A DNA stretch of 64,000 nt, taken from positions 99,156-163,155 of the forward strand of contig JAJEKV010000515.1 of the NCBI GenBank assembly GCA_021234155.1. Reading direction: 5' to 3'. Below are positions 1-13,642 of the stretch, in pieces; the stretch's first letter is position 1; every line of letters starts with the position of its first letter. The position numbers and the translations under genes are program-made. This stretch comes from Isoetes taiwanensis (Eukaryota; Streptophyta; Lycopodiopsida; Isoetales; Isoetaceae). Under the pieces are notes generated by a model. It was not told where the DNA came from and ran no database searches. It saw only the letters and a list, made by a program, of their open reading frames with translations.

Positions 1-1516
1 GAAGTGTCATGCAGGCAAAGGAAATCTAAGTAGAACAAGAAGCCCATACACTGCCTTGGATCACGTTTTTTGGTTCGGAGAATGCAAACCATGCCAAGAT
101 TCCTATTTCACCCTGATATTTTCATTAGATTATTGCATAAAGTTTTTCCAACCACTAGCCTAACGTTATTATAGCTGATTGAAGCTTATCAAATCAAATA
201 AGCGGGAAAGCAGAGCAAATCGATTGAGTCAATACATCTACTCAATCTACATATTTAGAGATATCATGAATAGCAAGCAAATACCACACCAAAATCTAGT
301 TTAGAGGAAGATATGATTTGGCTGGATGCCACGTTAAATCAAGGTTGAACCAGAGTAGAGTGGTGTCAAGATGCATGGTGAAACTTAGGCATTATAGCAA
401 GATTGGATGCCAAAAATAGAAGAATGGATAATGGATCATGAGGGTGAATAAGAGGAAAAATAAACTCGGATAATACTAATGCATAGCCCTTTGTTATATC
501 TTTGCCTACAACACTAAGCAATATCGAGGGAAATTATTAAGCGACAAATAAAACCAAGTCACCATGGATCTATCACGAGAGAAATTGGTCTGCAAAGGCC
601 AATCATGCCATTAAATCTATCAACAAAATTATGTCTAGATAAATAATGGAATAGAGAGTTCACAAAATAATTCACCTAGCATAGACAATTACATCATTCT
701 AAGTTAGTATATGATTTGATTAATTTGAATGGAATCATTATCGGAATAATCGTCCTCCCGAAATTAGTCAAGACAAACAACATCAACAATCTTTGGTAGA
801 AGCATCCACTTCTTTGGCAATTTTGTTGCATGGCGTCAAAGGCACAAGCCCGCTCTGTTCATGCTTCAGATGCAACATGAGATAAGGAATATGGCACCAA
901 CACCTAATATTTATAGACTAATCCAAGCCCTAATAGATCCGTAACAATTTTGCATTATTTAGATCCTTAGAAATACTCTGTGTATGGATTACAAGACAGA
1001 TTAACATAAATCCAGAGATTAGTTACCTGAATCTGGCTGTCATAATGCACACGTAAGCAATCAGTTTGCATATCATGATTATCCTTAGAGCAATTTGTTT
1101 CAGATTAAGCCACGATCCAGCGCGTCGCCTGCCGGAAATCGTATCACAGTTTAGGTTCTGCCCTTGTGTTAGGGTTTCGTCACCAAGACGGCATTTGTTC
1201 GAACAGAATCTTCCACTTTCCAAGTCACGATCCCAGTCAGCACTTCAAGAACCTAAATATACTTATTCCATATGTTATGGCAGCAAAATTGCCCATGAAA
1301 ATTGTCCAACTATCCTGATATAATAAAGTTAACCAAAGAAATTTCTATTGCGTGGTAGTTATTACTGGCTCCCAAGAAATGCTTTATCACCCCATGGATC
1401 TATGTACCTTTCTCCCGGTATAAATGCATCATGTCCATTCCATAGCCACTTGTAAAATCAGTAATGAAGATATACAATGAGGTGCGGGAGTGCCACTAAT
1501 CGAAACCACCTTGACT

Positions 1517-1774
1517 TCAAAGGGTAAAGGACCATAGAATAACCCATGTCACTGATGCGAGTTGTATTTGCAAATCTATTTTAAAGCGAGAGATCTTGCC
1601 AACATCATATGTCAAAATAACTATATCAGGGTCAAATGTTAGCAAAGCTAATTGGTATTCCCATACTACCGATTTTTTGTCATCCAGCCGGATATATAGG
1701 TCAATAAAAGGAAAATTGCCATTGCAAATATCCAGATATGCCATATTTATTGATTGAAAGGCTAGAAAAATCAT
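1517..1774 (-). other. Weak coding-like frame in the 4.7-kb unit
   Basis: An open minus-strand frame of about 85 codons with mixed, protein-like composition (contains DLYIRLDDKKS and DVGKISRFKIDLQI). The same frame is mostly readable in copy 2 (about 6190-6440), where small indels break it. I do not recognise the protein. It could be one exon of a duplicated gene or chance; similarity between copies alone does not show selection because the copies are recent. Confidence 0.2.
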
Positions 1775-2683
1775 GCACCCATTATGTCAGGCATCTACAG
1801 TTCCAAGGTAGAATGCTTAGGGTAAGAGAATATCATAGCAACTTAAAAACTTTAACAAACCTAGGGTTCTATGTCCTAGGGGCGTAGACAACTTTTGGGT
1901 TGTGTAGGGTCTATAACTTGATGGCTCATTGCTCATAAATATGGCAAAGGACATGGTCATACTAATTAAAACCCGGTAATATGGAAATCACATACCCAAT
2001 TCGTAGGCATTACAAAAGCCAATGATCATAGTAACAAACAAGTGCGCATTACGGATCCCTTGCCATAATGTTACAATGGTGCAATTAAACATTGCATATG
2101 CGGTTAAACAATAAGGAGACCGACAAGAGTTAAACTGTTAGGAAAAATGCAGTTATTAAATGAGTGAATCAAAGACCACCACCATCATAAATTATGTGCC
2201 CCAAAGATGTCCAATTTCATCTCAGGAGTAAGTAAGTAATAGACACAACTCGGATCTAGCATAGTCAAGCAATAAATGGTCCAAAGCATTGCACTAAAAA
2301 ATTAAGGGTGAGGGCCTTTTTCGCATAAGCGACATATAACGAGAACTTAAGAAATCCAAAACAAGCTACATAACCTTATTTAGAAGAAATTAAAGTACAT
2401 TCATCAACCTTGCAGCCACAATCAAGGCACAATGAGTCTTGGAATCTAAAATTGGAAAATAGATTTCAAGTCCAAGACAAAAGATAGAGCAAAGAATCTA
2501 GAAGTCTAGAGTAGACAAAATGGTAAAAAGAAATTGTAGGAAATCAGCGTCTTTATGCATGAGAAAGAAGAGGCTCAAAACTTCAGGACATAATAAAGGC
2601 TAACCCTAAACTTAGCTATATTTTTATATATACCTCCCTCCCGAGGAGGAGAGATAGGTCCCATATAATGCATAAGGGCGGGA

Positions 2684-2706
2684 GGGTCCCTATGCCATAG
2701 GGACCC
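2684..2706. repeat. Hairpin palindrome, tandem unit copy 1
   Basis: A 23-nt inverted repeat with 11-bp arms (GGGTCCCTATG and its complement) and a one-base loop. It lies in a GC-rich island (ctccctcccgaggaggag, then ggtccc) next to a TA-rich run. The same arrangement recurs at 7357-7379 and, as a perfect palindrome, at 62798-62821. Confidence 0.85.
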
Positions 2707-4140
2707 CACCCAACTAATTCAATTGATGAATTTAAACAAAACAAAATATTATGCAAAGTAAATTACCAGAGTATGTAAAGCTCAAATATTTTCATCAAAC
2801 TTGAACTCAGGGAAAATCTCATCATGAAAGATCTTGAGAGCTTTTGTCATATATCCTCCTTTAAGGATACTTTTTGTTTTGTGAGTTAGGAAGTTTTTCA
2901 ATCGATAAATTTGCCTTGTGGCGAGTAGAGATATTTGGGAAAGAACCCGATAGAATTTGTACTTTGTGGCGGAGTAAAATTATGCACAATGTTGCTTCGA
3001 CACATGAGAATAATCATTATTTCATATTTTTATAGTTATATTGAATCTAAAAAACGATGCAAAACAATATGGCAGAGATCTCACCTTTCATCAGCGTGTA
3101 TTACTTGGAATGAGTAAGAAATGTAATTTTGAGTCCATGATGTATAATAAAGCAATTTGAACAACCTTGTTAGATGGAATCCCAGCATCGTTATATCGGA
3201 CTTAGATATTTCAAGGTATGCTCCTAATCGGCTATCCACGAGGAGTGTTTCGATAATTTACTATTTCACAGGCCATTAGCAATGTTGAAACTTATGTATT
3301 TGGTGGAAGCATCCTCCTATAAAATATAAGAAGAGTTAATATGGTACAATACAACTTTAAGCATCATAAGAGTGGAAAATAAGAACTTATGAGATGAAAG
3401 ACAAATTATCTCTAAGGCCCACACCGGTAAAACCAGTGATCCGAAATCGGGTATATATACTAGCCTGAACAAATCCTCTTGACTTGCTAAGACATCCAAG
3501 CCTACCTTACTAACTAAAAGGCAAACTGGACTTATCGGACCCCAAAAGGGGAGGCCTTAGAGATTAAAAGACTGATTGATACCAGAGTGTATCACCATAA
3601 CAGTAGATAAATAAGCTTACAACCTAGAGTTGCTTTTTAAATAATAAAACCAAGTTTAAACCAAATGCAGATATGCAAATGTAGGGAACAAAACTCAAAT
3701 ACACACTTGAACCATTGCAGAAGGGTGTCTTACATAACTTAAGACATTGAATCTATTAAGCAGCCTTAGCAGAAGGAGACAATAATGGCCAACAACATAT
3801 CCCTTAATAAATGCCTGGTAAAATATTAAGAAACTAAAGGAGGAAACAGAAGGGATGTGGAGTGAATAAAGCTGCCAGCATTTTATAGATAATAATTGAA
3901 GAAAACACAATAGATAGAAAAATTCCTTAAGAAACTGTCATTTAACAGTGCTGTTCAAATATGTTTCTCACAATACCGCTTAAGCAAAAATATGTCAAGC
4001 AAAAATGTGGAGAAATGTGGAGAAGGACATACCCTTATGTGCAATTCTTATAGACAAAATAGAGGACAAATGCTTACCCAATATATTGTTTAAAACAATA
4101 ATTTCATAAAAGTGTGTTCATAAGCCCACATGAAAGCTTC

Positions 4141-4699
4141 ATGCCAAAATAAATCACCAAGCATGGGAGAAGGTAGTTCGGTTACCTGCAGCAAAAATGC
4201 ACTTGTTAGCCTAAGAAGGGTAAAAATGCATATGCTAGCAGGTAAGCTGTGAACAACCTTGGCCTTTCGGCCCTTTACCCACAAATTAGATTAAATCTTA
4301 AGAATAGAGAACTTTAGTAAAGTGAGAAGATTGTTGACCAAAATAGAACCGCTCATACTATGTTAAATTAGGGAGTCAGATGGTAGAAAATAATGCAACC
4401 TAAGAAGCCACAAAGAGTGTAGGTCGTTGAGCATGCTGGAAAAACTTGAACAAAAACATAACAGAATTAATAAGTATTAACCTTTAACCTCTTGCGTAAA
4501 TCATATTGATACGGGTTTATGTGTCGTGAGAATTACCATAAGTTCATTTAATGAGCCTTTGAAGGATCCCAATTCGGATCCACTAATATTAGCAATTACA
4601 CTACCAACTAGGTCTCGAGTTATTATTTAAACCTCGGAATACATAAAATCTGAAGGATCTCATCAAAACAAGCCATCATGATAAACCACTTAAAAATGA
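4141..4699. repeat. Remainder of the 4.7-kb unit (between copies)
   Basis: This part of the unit is present only once because copy 2 ends before it. Its start (about 4160-4280) resembles 60240-60360: both carry ggttacctgcag, then ttagcc, then agggtaaaa-tgc, then ctagcaggtaagc, then a cgccctt/cggcccttt motif. On the minus strand this reads like a pyrimidine-rich acceptor (tttttgctgcag) followed by a short open frame at 4284-4090 that includes VTELPSPMLGD. No gene is named. Confidence 0.6.
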
Positions 4700-7600
4700 G
4701 AAGTGTCATGCAGGCAAAGGAAATCTAAGTAGAACAAGAAGCCCATACACTGCCTTGGATCTGTTTGCTGGTTCAGAATGCAAACCATGCCAAGATTCCT
4801 ATTTCACCCAGTATTTTCATTAGATTATTGCATAAAGTTTTTTCCAACCACTAGCCTAACGTTATTATAGCTGATTCAGAAGCTTATCAAATCAAATAAC
4901 TGGGAAACAGAGCAAATCAGTGGAGTCGATACATCTACTCAATCTACATATTTAGAGATATCATGAATAGCAAGCAAATACCACACCAAAATCTAGTTTA
5001 GAGGAAGATATGATTTGGCTGGATGCCACGTTCAAGATGCATGGTGAAACTTAGGCATTATAGCAAGATTGGATGCCAAAAAATAGAAGAATGGATAATG
5101 GATCATGAGGGTGAATAAGAGGAAAAATAAACTCCAGATAATACTAATGCATAGCCCTTTGTTATATGCTGCCTACAACACTAAGCAATATCAGGAAATT
5201 ATTAAGCAGCAATAAAACCAAGTCACCATGGATCTATGCGAGAGAAATTCGTCTGCAGAGGCCAATCGTGCTATTAAATCTATCAACAAAATTATGCCTA
5301 GATAAATAACAGATTAAAGAGTTCATAAAAAATAATTCACCTAGCATAGACAATTACATCATTCTAAGTTAGTATAGGACCTGATTAAGCTGAATGGAAT
5401 CATTATCAGAATAATCGTCCTCCTCAGAATTAGTCAAGACAAACAACATCAACAATGCTGGTAGAAGCATCCACTTCTTTGGCAATTTTGTTGCATGGCG
5501 TCAAAGGCACAAGCCCGCTCTGTTCATGCTTCAGATGCAACATGAGATAAGGAATATGGCACCAACACCTAATATTTATAGACTAATCCAAGCCCTAATA
5601 GATCCAAGTAACAATTTTGCATTATTTAGATCCTTAGAAATACTACTGTGTATGGATTACAAGATGATTAACATAAATCCAGAGATTAGTTACACGATCA
5701 ATTTTGTCATAATGCCTACGTAAGCAATCGGTTTGCATATCATGATTATCCTTAGAGCAATTTGTTTTGATTAAGCCCACGATCCGGTAGCGTCGCTTTG
5801 CCGGAAATTATCCGCGGTTTAGGTTCTGCCCTTGTGTTAGGGTTTCGTCACCAAGACGGCATTTGTTCGAACAGAATCTTCCATTTTCCAAGTCACGATC
5901 CCAGTCAGCACTTCAAGAACCTAAATATACTTATTCCATATGTTATGGCAGCAAAATTGCCCATGAAAATTGTCCAACTATCCTGATATAATAAAGTTAA
6001 CCAAAGAAATTTCTATTGCGTGGTAGTTATTACTGGCTCCCAAGAAATGCTTTATCACCCCATGGATCTATGTACCTTTCTCCTGGTATAAATGCATCAT
6101 GTCCATTCCATAGCCACTTGTAAAATCAGAGTACTGAAGATATACAATGAGGTGCACGGGAGTGCCACACTGGAAACCACCTTGACTTCAAAGGGTAAAG
6201 GACCATAGAATAACCCATAATACAGTGCAGTTGTATTTGCAAATCTATTTTAAACTGAGAGATCTTGCCAACATCATATGTCAAAATAACTATATACGAG
6301 GGTCAAATGTTAGCAAAGCTAATTGGTATTCCCATACTCTGATTTTTTGTCATCTGTCAGCATATATAGGTCAATAAAGGAAAATTGCCATTGCAAATAT
6401 CCGGATATATGCCATATTTATTGATTGAAAGGCTAGAAAAATCATGCACCCATTATGTCGGGGCATCTACGGTTCCAAGGTAGAATGCTTAGGGTAAGAA
6501 GAATATCATAGCAACTTAAAACTTTAACAAACCTAGGGTTCTATGTCCTAGGGATGAAGACAACTTTTTGGGTTGTGTCGGGTCTATAACTTGATGGCTC
6601 ATTTGCTCATAAATATGGCAAAGGACATGGTCATACTAATTAAAACCAATTAATATGGAAATCACATACCCAATTCGTAGGCATAACAAAAGCCAATGAT
6701 CATAGTAACAAACAAGTGCGCATTACGGATCCCTTGCCATAATGTTACAATGGTGCAATTAAACATTGCATATGCAGTTAAACAATAAGGGAGACCCTGA
6801 CAAGAGTTAAACTGTTAGGAAAAAATGCAGTTATTAAATGAGTGAATCAAAGACCACCACCATCATAAATTATGTGCCCCAAAGATGTCCAATTTCATCT
6901 ACGGAGTAAGTAAGTAATAGACACAACTCAGATCTAGCATAGTCAAGCAATAAATGGTCCAAACTGTGCACTAAAAAAATTAAGGGTGAGGGCCTTTTTC
7001 CTGCCAAAGCGACATATAACCAGAACCTAAGAAATCCAAAACAAGCTACATAACCTTATTTAGAAGAAATTAAAGTACATTCATCAACCTTGCAGCCACA
7101 ATCAAGGCACAATGAGTCTTGGAATCTAAAATTGGAAAATAGATTTCAAGTCCAAGACAAAGATAGAGCAAAGAATCTAGAAGTCTAGAGTAGACAAAAT
7201 GGTAAAAGAAATTGTAGGAAATCAGCGTCTTTATGCGCAGAAGAGGCTCAAAACTCAGACATAATAAAGGCTAACCCTAAACTTAGCTTATATTTATATA
7301 TACCTCCCTCCTACCGGAAGGCAGAGATAGGTCCCATATAATGCATAAGGACGGGAGGGTCCCTATGCCATAGGGACCCCCCTGCCAACTAATTCAATTG
7401 ATGAATTTAAACAAAACAAAATATTATGCAAAGTAAATTACCAGAGTATGTAAAGCTCAAATATTTTCATCAAACTTGAACTCAGGGAAAATCTCATCAT
7501 GAAAGATCTTGAGAGCTTTTGTCATATATCCTCCTTTAAGGATACTTTTGTTTTTGTGAGTTCAGGAGTTTTCAATCCCAGTAAATTTGGCACTGTGGCC

Positions 7601-8816
7601 AGTAGAGATATTTGGGAAAGAACCCAGTAAATTTGGCACTGTGGCCAGAGTAAAATTATGCACAATGTTGCTAAGCAGCACATGAGAATAATCATTATTT
7701 CATATTTTTATAGTTATATTGAATCTAAAAAACGATGCAAAACAATATGGCAGAAGAGATCTCACCTTTCATCAGCGTGTATTACTTGGAATGAGTAAGA
7801 AATGTAATTTTGAGTCCATGATGTATAATAAAGCAATTTGAACAACCTTGTTAGATGGAATCCCAGCATCGTTATATCCAGACTTAGATATTTCAAGGTA
7901 TGCTCCTAATCAGCTATCCACAGAGTGTTCTGATAATTTGCCTGCTGGCTGCCATTAGCAATGTTGAAACTTATGTATTTGGTGGAAGCATACTCCTATA
8001 AAATATATAAGAAGAGTTAATATGGTACAATACACCTTTAAGCATCATAAGAGTGGAAAATAAGAACTTATGAGATGAAAGACAAATTATCTCTAAGGCC
8101 CACAGGTAAAACCGGTGATCCGAAATCGGTATATATACTTTGAACAAATCCTCTTGACTTGCTAAGACATCCAAGCCTACCTTACTAACTAAAAGGCAAA
8201 ATGGACTTATCGGACCCCAAAAGGGAGGCCTTAGAGATTAAAAGACGATTGATACGAGTGTATCACCATAACGATAGATAAATAAGCTTACAACCTAGAG
8301 TTGCTTTTTTAAATAATAAAACCAAGTTTAAACCAAATCGAGATATGCAAATGTAGGGAACAAAACTCAAATACACACTTGAACCATTGCAGAAGGGTGT
8401 CTTACATAACTTAAGACATTGAATCTATTAAGCAGCCTTAGCAGAAGGAGACAATAATGGCCAACAACATATCCCTTAATAAATGCCTGGTAAAATATTA
8501 AGAAACTAAAGGAGGAAACAGAAGGGATGTGGAGTGAATAAAGTTTACTTGACATTTTATAGATAATAATTGAAGAAAACACAATAGATAGAAAAATTCT
8601 TAAGAAAGCTGTCATTTAACAAAGGTCTTTGTTCAAATATGTTTCTCACAATACAACAAGCAAAAATATGTCAAGCAAAAATGTGGAGAAATGTGGAGAA
8701 GGACATACCCTTATGTGCAATTCTTATAGACAAAATAGAGGACAAATGCTTACCCAATATATTGTTTAAAACAATAATTTCATAAAAGTGTGTTCATAAG
8801 CCCACATGAAAGCTTC
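4700..8816. repeat. Tandem 4.7-kb unit, copy 2 (truncated)
   Basis: Direct repeat of 1-4140. It is collinear to agcttc at 8816, after which the sequence (ttgtattttgcataacg) has no match to copy 1, so the array ends here. It lacks the counterpart of 4141-4699. Extra short differences include a local repeat of aatttggcactgtggcc (near 7580 and 7630) not seen in copy 1. Confidence 0.9.
7357..7379. repeat. Hairpin palindrome, tandem unit copy 2
   Basis: Same 11-bp-arm inverted repeat as at 2684-2706, in the same context inside copy 2. Confidence 0.85.
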
Positions 8817-9552
8817 TTGTATTTTGCATAACGTGATAGCTTACTAAAATAACAATTAAAATTGGAAGGCATGAAACTATTTGATATGCCGGGACATTTG
8901 GGAAGGTATATGTTTTAGATAGTAATCATGTATGGCTCATTAATTTGATAATGACAATATTTCATAATTTCAATACCAATGTCATCTGATGAGATATGAC
9001 GTGCTATCATTCCAATTCTTCGCTACTTTGTGACCATATCTTGTGTGCAAGACAATGCTACACTAGCTTCTTCTGCAATGGTTCCTTTTGCCTTTAATGT
9101 ACTTGGGTCTGCCAGCTGTATTGGGAAAGATAACGGTTATAATGATGGTTGGATGCATGTTTCACTTAAAAAGAAGGCAGCTCGACAAAAATGAGCTCCA
9201 GCAATTCATATTGGCGATCTAGAATCATTGTATTTTGCATAATAAATCGAGACTCCCAGAGTAACTGCGGGGAGGGACTATTTTTCCTCTAGGTTTTAAA
9301 CCTGTACCTCGGATTAATGTATTTATTTTTCATGATGAGGGGAGGTAAAAATATTATTCTATTTATTCCAGTTTTCTTTTTTTTTTTCCCGTGGAAAAAA
9401 GTTTGTTCATGTTCTCCTTAATGTGTGATACATAAGATATTCCTAGTTTGATAGTTTAGGCTTGTATATGCAAACCTTTATATCATCAATTTAGCTCAAG
9501 CTTATCGTCTTGAATATTTTGATCACCTAATTTCCCTATTCATATTGGTAAA
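8817..9552. other. AT-rich intergenic DNA, no gene seen
   Basis: Unique sequence right of the tandem array. It has no open frame of convincing composition and no RNA gene I can identify. It ends in a pentanucleotide microsatellite. Confidence 0.5.
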
Positions 9553-9617
9553 CTATTCTATTCTATTCTATTCTATTCTATTCTATTCTATTCTATTCTA
9601 TTCTATTCTATTCTATT
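9553..9617 (+). repeat. (TTCTA)n microsatellite
   Basis: About 13 uninterrupted copies of TTCTA. Its reverse complement, AGAAT, forms another microsatellite at 18112-18148. Confidence 0.97.
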
Positions 9618-10645
9618 GGTTGTCAGATAGACTCAACGTTAGCAAAAATGAGGCTTCATATGCAACTATAATGCGCCATATGTATTTGGATCTGTTATAC
9701 TTTCATTTCTTTTGTTACAATTATCAAGGCATCCTAGAATTTAAGCGCCATAATTAACCACTAATGAATCACTATAGATGTGGTTTTTTATGCAACAAAA
9801 ATTAATCTTAATAAGAACCACAAGTTATAGTGGCTTTGACGAGTAATATACGGTTATTCATGCTGGTTTCCTATTGCAACATGGTTTGTTACGATTGTTA
9901 ATGGTTTCTCGCATGGTTTTCATGTTACTTTGTTGATGCATGCATGGGTTATCCTATTGTTTAAATTTGGTTTTTCCGACAAGTGGAAAACCTTTTTGGA
10001 ATTTTTTCTAAGATGGTTTTGTAAGGTCTGAAGGCCCGATGTTCCAAAAATTTAGAAAGCATTTTTGTGCAATTTCAAATGGTTTCGATGTTGCCGGATT
10101 TAGGAATTTTTCAGATGAAGCTTCCATCCATGCGTCGTCATTCTGAAGCATGCACCACAGGCTCTGACTACTATGGTTAGGGTTGTGGTATTATGTTACT
10201 CTTTTGTATTCAGAGCTACGGGCTGCCACAGGGGATGCATTCGGTTGCCCATCAAGAGGTATGCGCAATCTAGAAGATTTGCTTGGATCAATTTTTCTGC
10301 AGCACGGCATGGGAGCCGCTGGGATCTTCCAAAGCCATGGCCGCCGTTGCCCATATAGCGTTATTAGCCATGGTAGCCCTCTTGGAAAGGATCTTAGATT
10401 GTTGTGCACTCCTGGATATGGAGCAGTGTAATATTGTGTACACGTGAATGGCCCGGCAAATGACTATTTGGCCGGTGAAATTACATGAACCGCTAGCTCC
10501 ACAGCAGAAATGCTCCATGTTAATTCAGACTGATTCTATTTTCAATAGCCGTCTATTCTGGTATGCTCAATCTTATTGTTCTATTTTCATTTTCTTATCA
10601 GGTTCTATATCCAGTTAAAGCAAGATATTTCTGAGCATCTCTGCT

Positions 10646-10925
10646 TTTACTCTATAAATTTTGCTATGCTGTTGTGTATACTTGAATTCTCATATCTACT
10701 TCTTTGACATTTACTCATATTAGGTGTAGCATACTCGAAGTGAGGCTGCATATGTGTGCATATAAAGGAAGCAAGATCAGTCATAGAGTCGTTATCTATT
10801 CCTCGAGCATCTCTATTGGTAAATGCTTTTACTCTATAAATTTTGCGATGATGTTGTGTATACTTGAACTCTCATAGCTACTTCTTTGACATTTACTCAT
10901 ATTATGTGTGGCATACTCTAGGGCA
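10646..10925 (+). repeat. Tandem duplication, about 180-bp unit
   Basis: The segment beginning gcttttactctataaatttt at about 10646 recurs at about 10826, followed in both by gttgtgtatacttga and acttctttgacatttactcat. The copies differ by scattered substitutions. Confidence 0.85.
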
Positions 10926-11105
10926 GAGCTTCATATATGTGCACATCTACAAATGCACTTCACCATCAGACTTTCCAGATTTTTTATTGACTACCAAATG
11001 TAGTTTGTGCATGAACTCACATTTTTTTATTCTCCCTACCATTTGGATTATGCATGGTTTAAGTTGAAGGAACACTGGTGCATCAAAAACAAAGCATTAA
11101 ACTCA

Positions 11106-11630
11106 GAGGTCGTCTCCTAGAATACCATGCTTGCTGTCTTGCCTTGACACATTATGGGCACAACAGACACTCTCTTTGGAGGCCTTTACTAATGTAATTC
11201 CAGTGCAACTGGAAGGTATGCTCCTAAGTGGTGATTTTTGATGTTTTTTCTCCTTTATGTGATGGTTTCATTGATGAATTTTGGCTTTTCTTTTTCATGA
11301 GCTGAGCTTATGATGCATCCTTGGCTACAACATTATAATTATATCTTCATGATTATTAGTTTCCGTTCAACAGGGATGGTTGAAGTTGGCACTTTAATTT
11401 TACCATTATGAAATGGTCTCCTAGAATATCATGCATGCTGCCTTGCCTTGGCATGTTNTGGGCACAACAAGCTCCAGTGCAACTGGAAGGTATGCTTTTA
11501 AATGCTGATTTTTGTTGTTTTTTCCCTTTGGTGTGATGAATTTAATAATGAGTTTTGGCACTTCTTTTTCTAGATTCAAGCATGATGCATCTCTAGCTAG
11601 AACATTATAGTAATTTCTTCATGAATATGT
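11106..11630 (+). repeat. Diverged tandem duplication, about 300-bp unit
   Basis: Both copies run gtctcctagaata-catgc, gggcacaaca, ccagtgcaactggaaggtatgc, then gatgcatc and acattata (about 11106-11340 and 11411-11630). The second copy lacks about 40 bases in the middle. The cagtgcaactggaag/gtatgc junction resembles an exon end with a splice donor, but no protein is recognised. Confidence 0.75.
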
Positions 11631-13642
11631 AGCATAATAATGGGGGTTTTCTTTGTGTTTTTGTACGCTTTTCACAAAGGTTTTCCTAAGATTTCATGGC
11701 GTATTCAAATGGATGTACTAATGCGTACATCTAGAGTGCACCATTTCTTAGTCGTTGATTTAGCTTTTTTTTTTCAATAGTCCAACATCCAAGGGCTCAC
11801 AACAAAAGCCCTCTTTTATTTTAGGGGCTGAACATGCAAGGCTGGTGGATAGCATTTCGGGGCATTCTTGCAAAAATTAATGTTTTTGTGATCGAGTGGA
11901 AACAGATTTGGAGTGGAGGGCGTTTGTGCCATACTATTCAAAGTTTCCATTGGATTGATTCAACTGCCTGTTGTATGTTGGCCGTGGAGGAGGGCAGTTT
12001 TAAGGTGATAGCATATAGTGAAAATGCCCCCGAAATGTTGGATTTGATGCATAAGCCGTGCCTAGTATGGCAAAAAGCAAGATCCGTTAGGGTATGGCGG
12101 ATTAGGGCGGTGTTCATTCCGAACGAGCGAGAGAGCCTTTTGGGGCATTGTGGAATGCAAACAAGGGTGGATCGGGCCGCCGTTTTGGATATGGTACACA
12201 AGAGGTGGACCGAAGGAAATGAAGGTTACGCTTATGGCTATGGAAGGCATCAACGTATCAAAGATACATGACCTTGTTGGGTTATGCAAAAATGGCGGAG
12301 GTCGGGCAAGGATTCGCCTCCTCTCCTCGTGTTTTTGCATCGCAGGTTTTCGCGGATGACGGTTTTGGCGGATGAAGAGGCGGCTGGAAGCCAAAGGCTA
12401 TGATGGTAAATAATGGCAAATCCCCAATTTTTATTGTACTTGTGTTGATCTTCTGGTAAAAATCCGATGGCGGCATCTCTAAAATGTCACAGCTGTAAAA
12501 CGAGTCGGTTAATATCAACTTTGAAAGCTTGTGGAAGCCTTGGGAGTAGAGAAGCGGGAGGTGCATCCACACTTAAAGCGGGAAAAGGTTCAAATGCATC
12601 AAAGGTAAGAATGATTAAATTTCAATCGTATAAAGTTACCTTTTTTTCTTTGCTAACATGATCCCGCCCCTACGAAGAAGGATCAAGCAAAAACAAGGAA
12701 GCTCTTTCCATTATCATAAAATTCATGTCGTCTCTCACTTTCAAGTCCCTCGGTGTTTATATTTTTCACGTAAATCTATCTTTCAGAACCCGGTTTATAG
12801 AGGAGACCGAGCAGTTATCCGATATCTGCTTGGGATTGTGACCCACTATACGCCAATTTTAATTACAATGCAATGTATAGCATTGCGTAGTTCAAATGTT
12901 TTTCATGCTCATAACTTTCTGTTGTTATTTTCGAGTTTTGGTATAGATCAACTGGCCGTCCGAAGCCCCTTGCGCAGATCTCATGAATCCTAAACATGCG
13001 GGGATCAATCTCGTTCTCCGAGAGGACTTGGAATCTCCACTCGCAGTATTTACGAGCTTAGCCGATGCAAGATTGACCCTAAAAGCCCAGTGTAGATGGC
13101 TAAGGCCAATTTTCCCCATTAGAAAATGCTGCTTGAAACCAATGTGTTCAAGACCCAAGGTGCCATTGCACCACTACCAGGGAGGAAGGGGGGATTTATT
13201 AACATCTACGAAGACCCATACCACGAGAGCAAATATGTACGGTTAGTTTGAACCTGCAAGGACGGTATGAGCCTCTTAGTCATTTCATGTAATCGTTTGC
13301 CAGAAAACTTCTTAGTAAACATTTCTTACAAAGAAAATGGCAGGGCTTTTGTTCAAAAACTCGCACTAAATTTCTAGTTCATGGCAGTAATTATTTTCAT
13401 ATACTTTTCTGCTTAAAAGCTCACATTATTGGATCCCTTTGGCATTTAAAACACTGGCATTAATTTGCTTTAACTTCAGTAGAGGATGTTCAAGCTTCTC
13501 CAAATGTAGCATGGGCAATGGCTTGCATGCCAAGTAATGGGGTGAACAGGAAGGGGGTGAAGATGCCTTAGGATTTCCAATTCTTATGGTTAATTGACAA
13601 CCGCTTTTTGGTTAATTCTTATGGTTAATCTTTTGAGTTATC

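Larger units (their letters stand above)
1..4140. repeat. Tandem 4.7-kb unit, copy 1
   Basis: This stretch is repeated almost base for base at 4700-8816; the offset is 4699 bp. The window opens at the same point where copy 2 begins (gaagtgtcatgcaggc), so the array may continue to the left. The copies share all internal landmarks, including a hairpin palindrome at 2684-2706 and a weak minus-strand coding-like frame at 1517-1774. Differences between copies are small indels and substitutions concentrated at CAG/CTG/CGG positions. I see no gene I can name in it. It is distantly related to the unit at 59745-63817. Confidence 0.9.
9618..13611. other. Accessory DNA with local duplications, no recognised gene
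   Basis: Several GC-richer patches (10170-10440, 11830-12400, 12460-13240) hold overlapping open frames on both strands, the longest being 145 codons at 11834-12271 on the plus strand. None shows a family motif I know, and the strands compete, so I do not call a gene. The patches may be eroded exons captured by a transposon that ends at 17758. The ambiguous base n is at 11458. Confidence 0.4.

Noticed and set aside
1-8816. Two 4.1-kb repeats as LTRs of one short element
   Set aside because: The 559-bp spacer has no PBS or PPT, and a unit period of 4699 bp with a truncated last copy fits a tandem array better.
9545-9757. Frame encoding repeated SILFY
   Set aside because: Translation of the (TTCTA)n microsatellite.
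11834-12271. 145-codon plus-strand frame starting MQGWWIAFRGIL
   Set aside because: No family motif, and competing open frames of similar size lie on the other strand. Kept only as possible eroded coding DNA.
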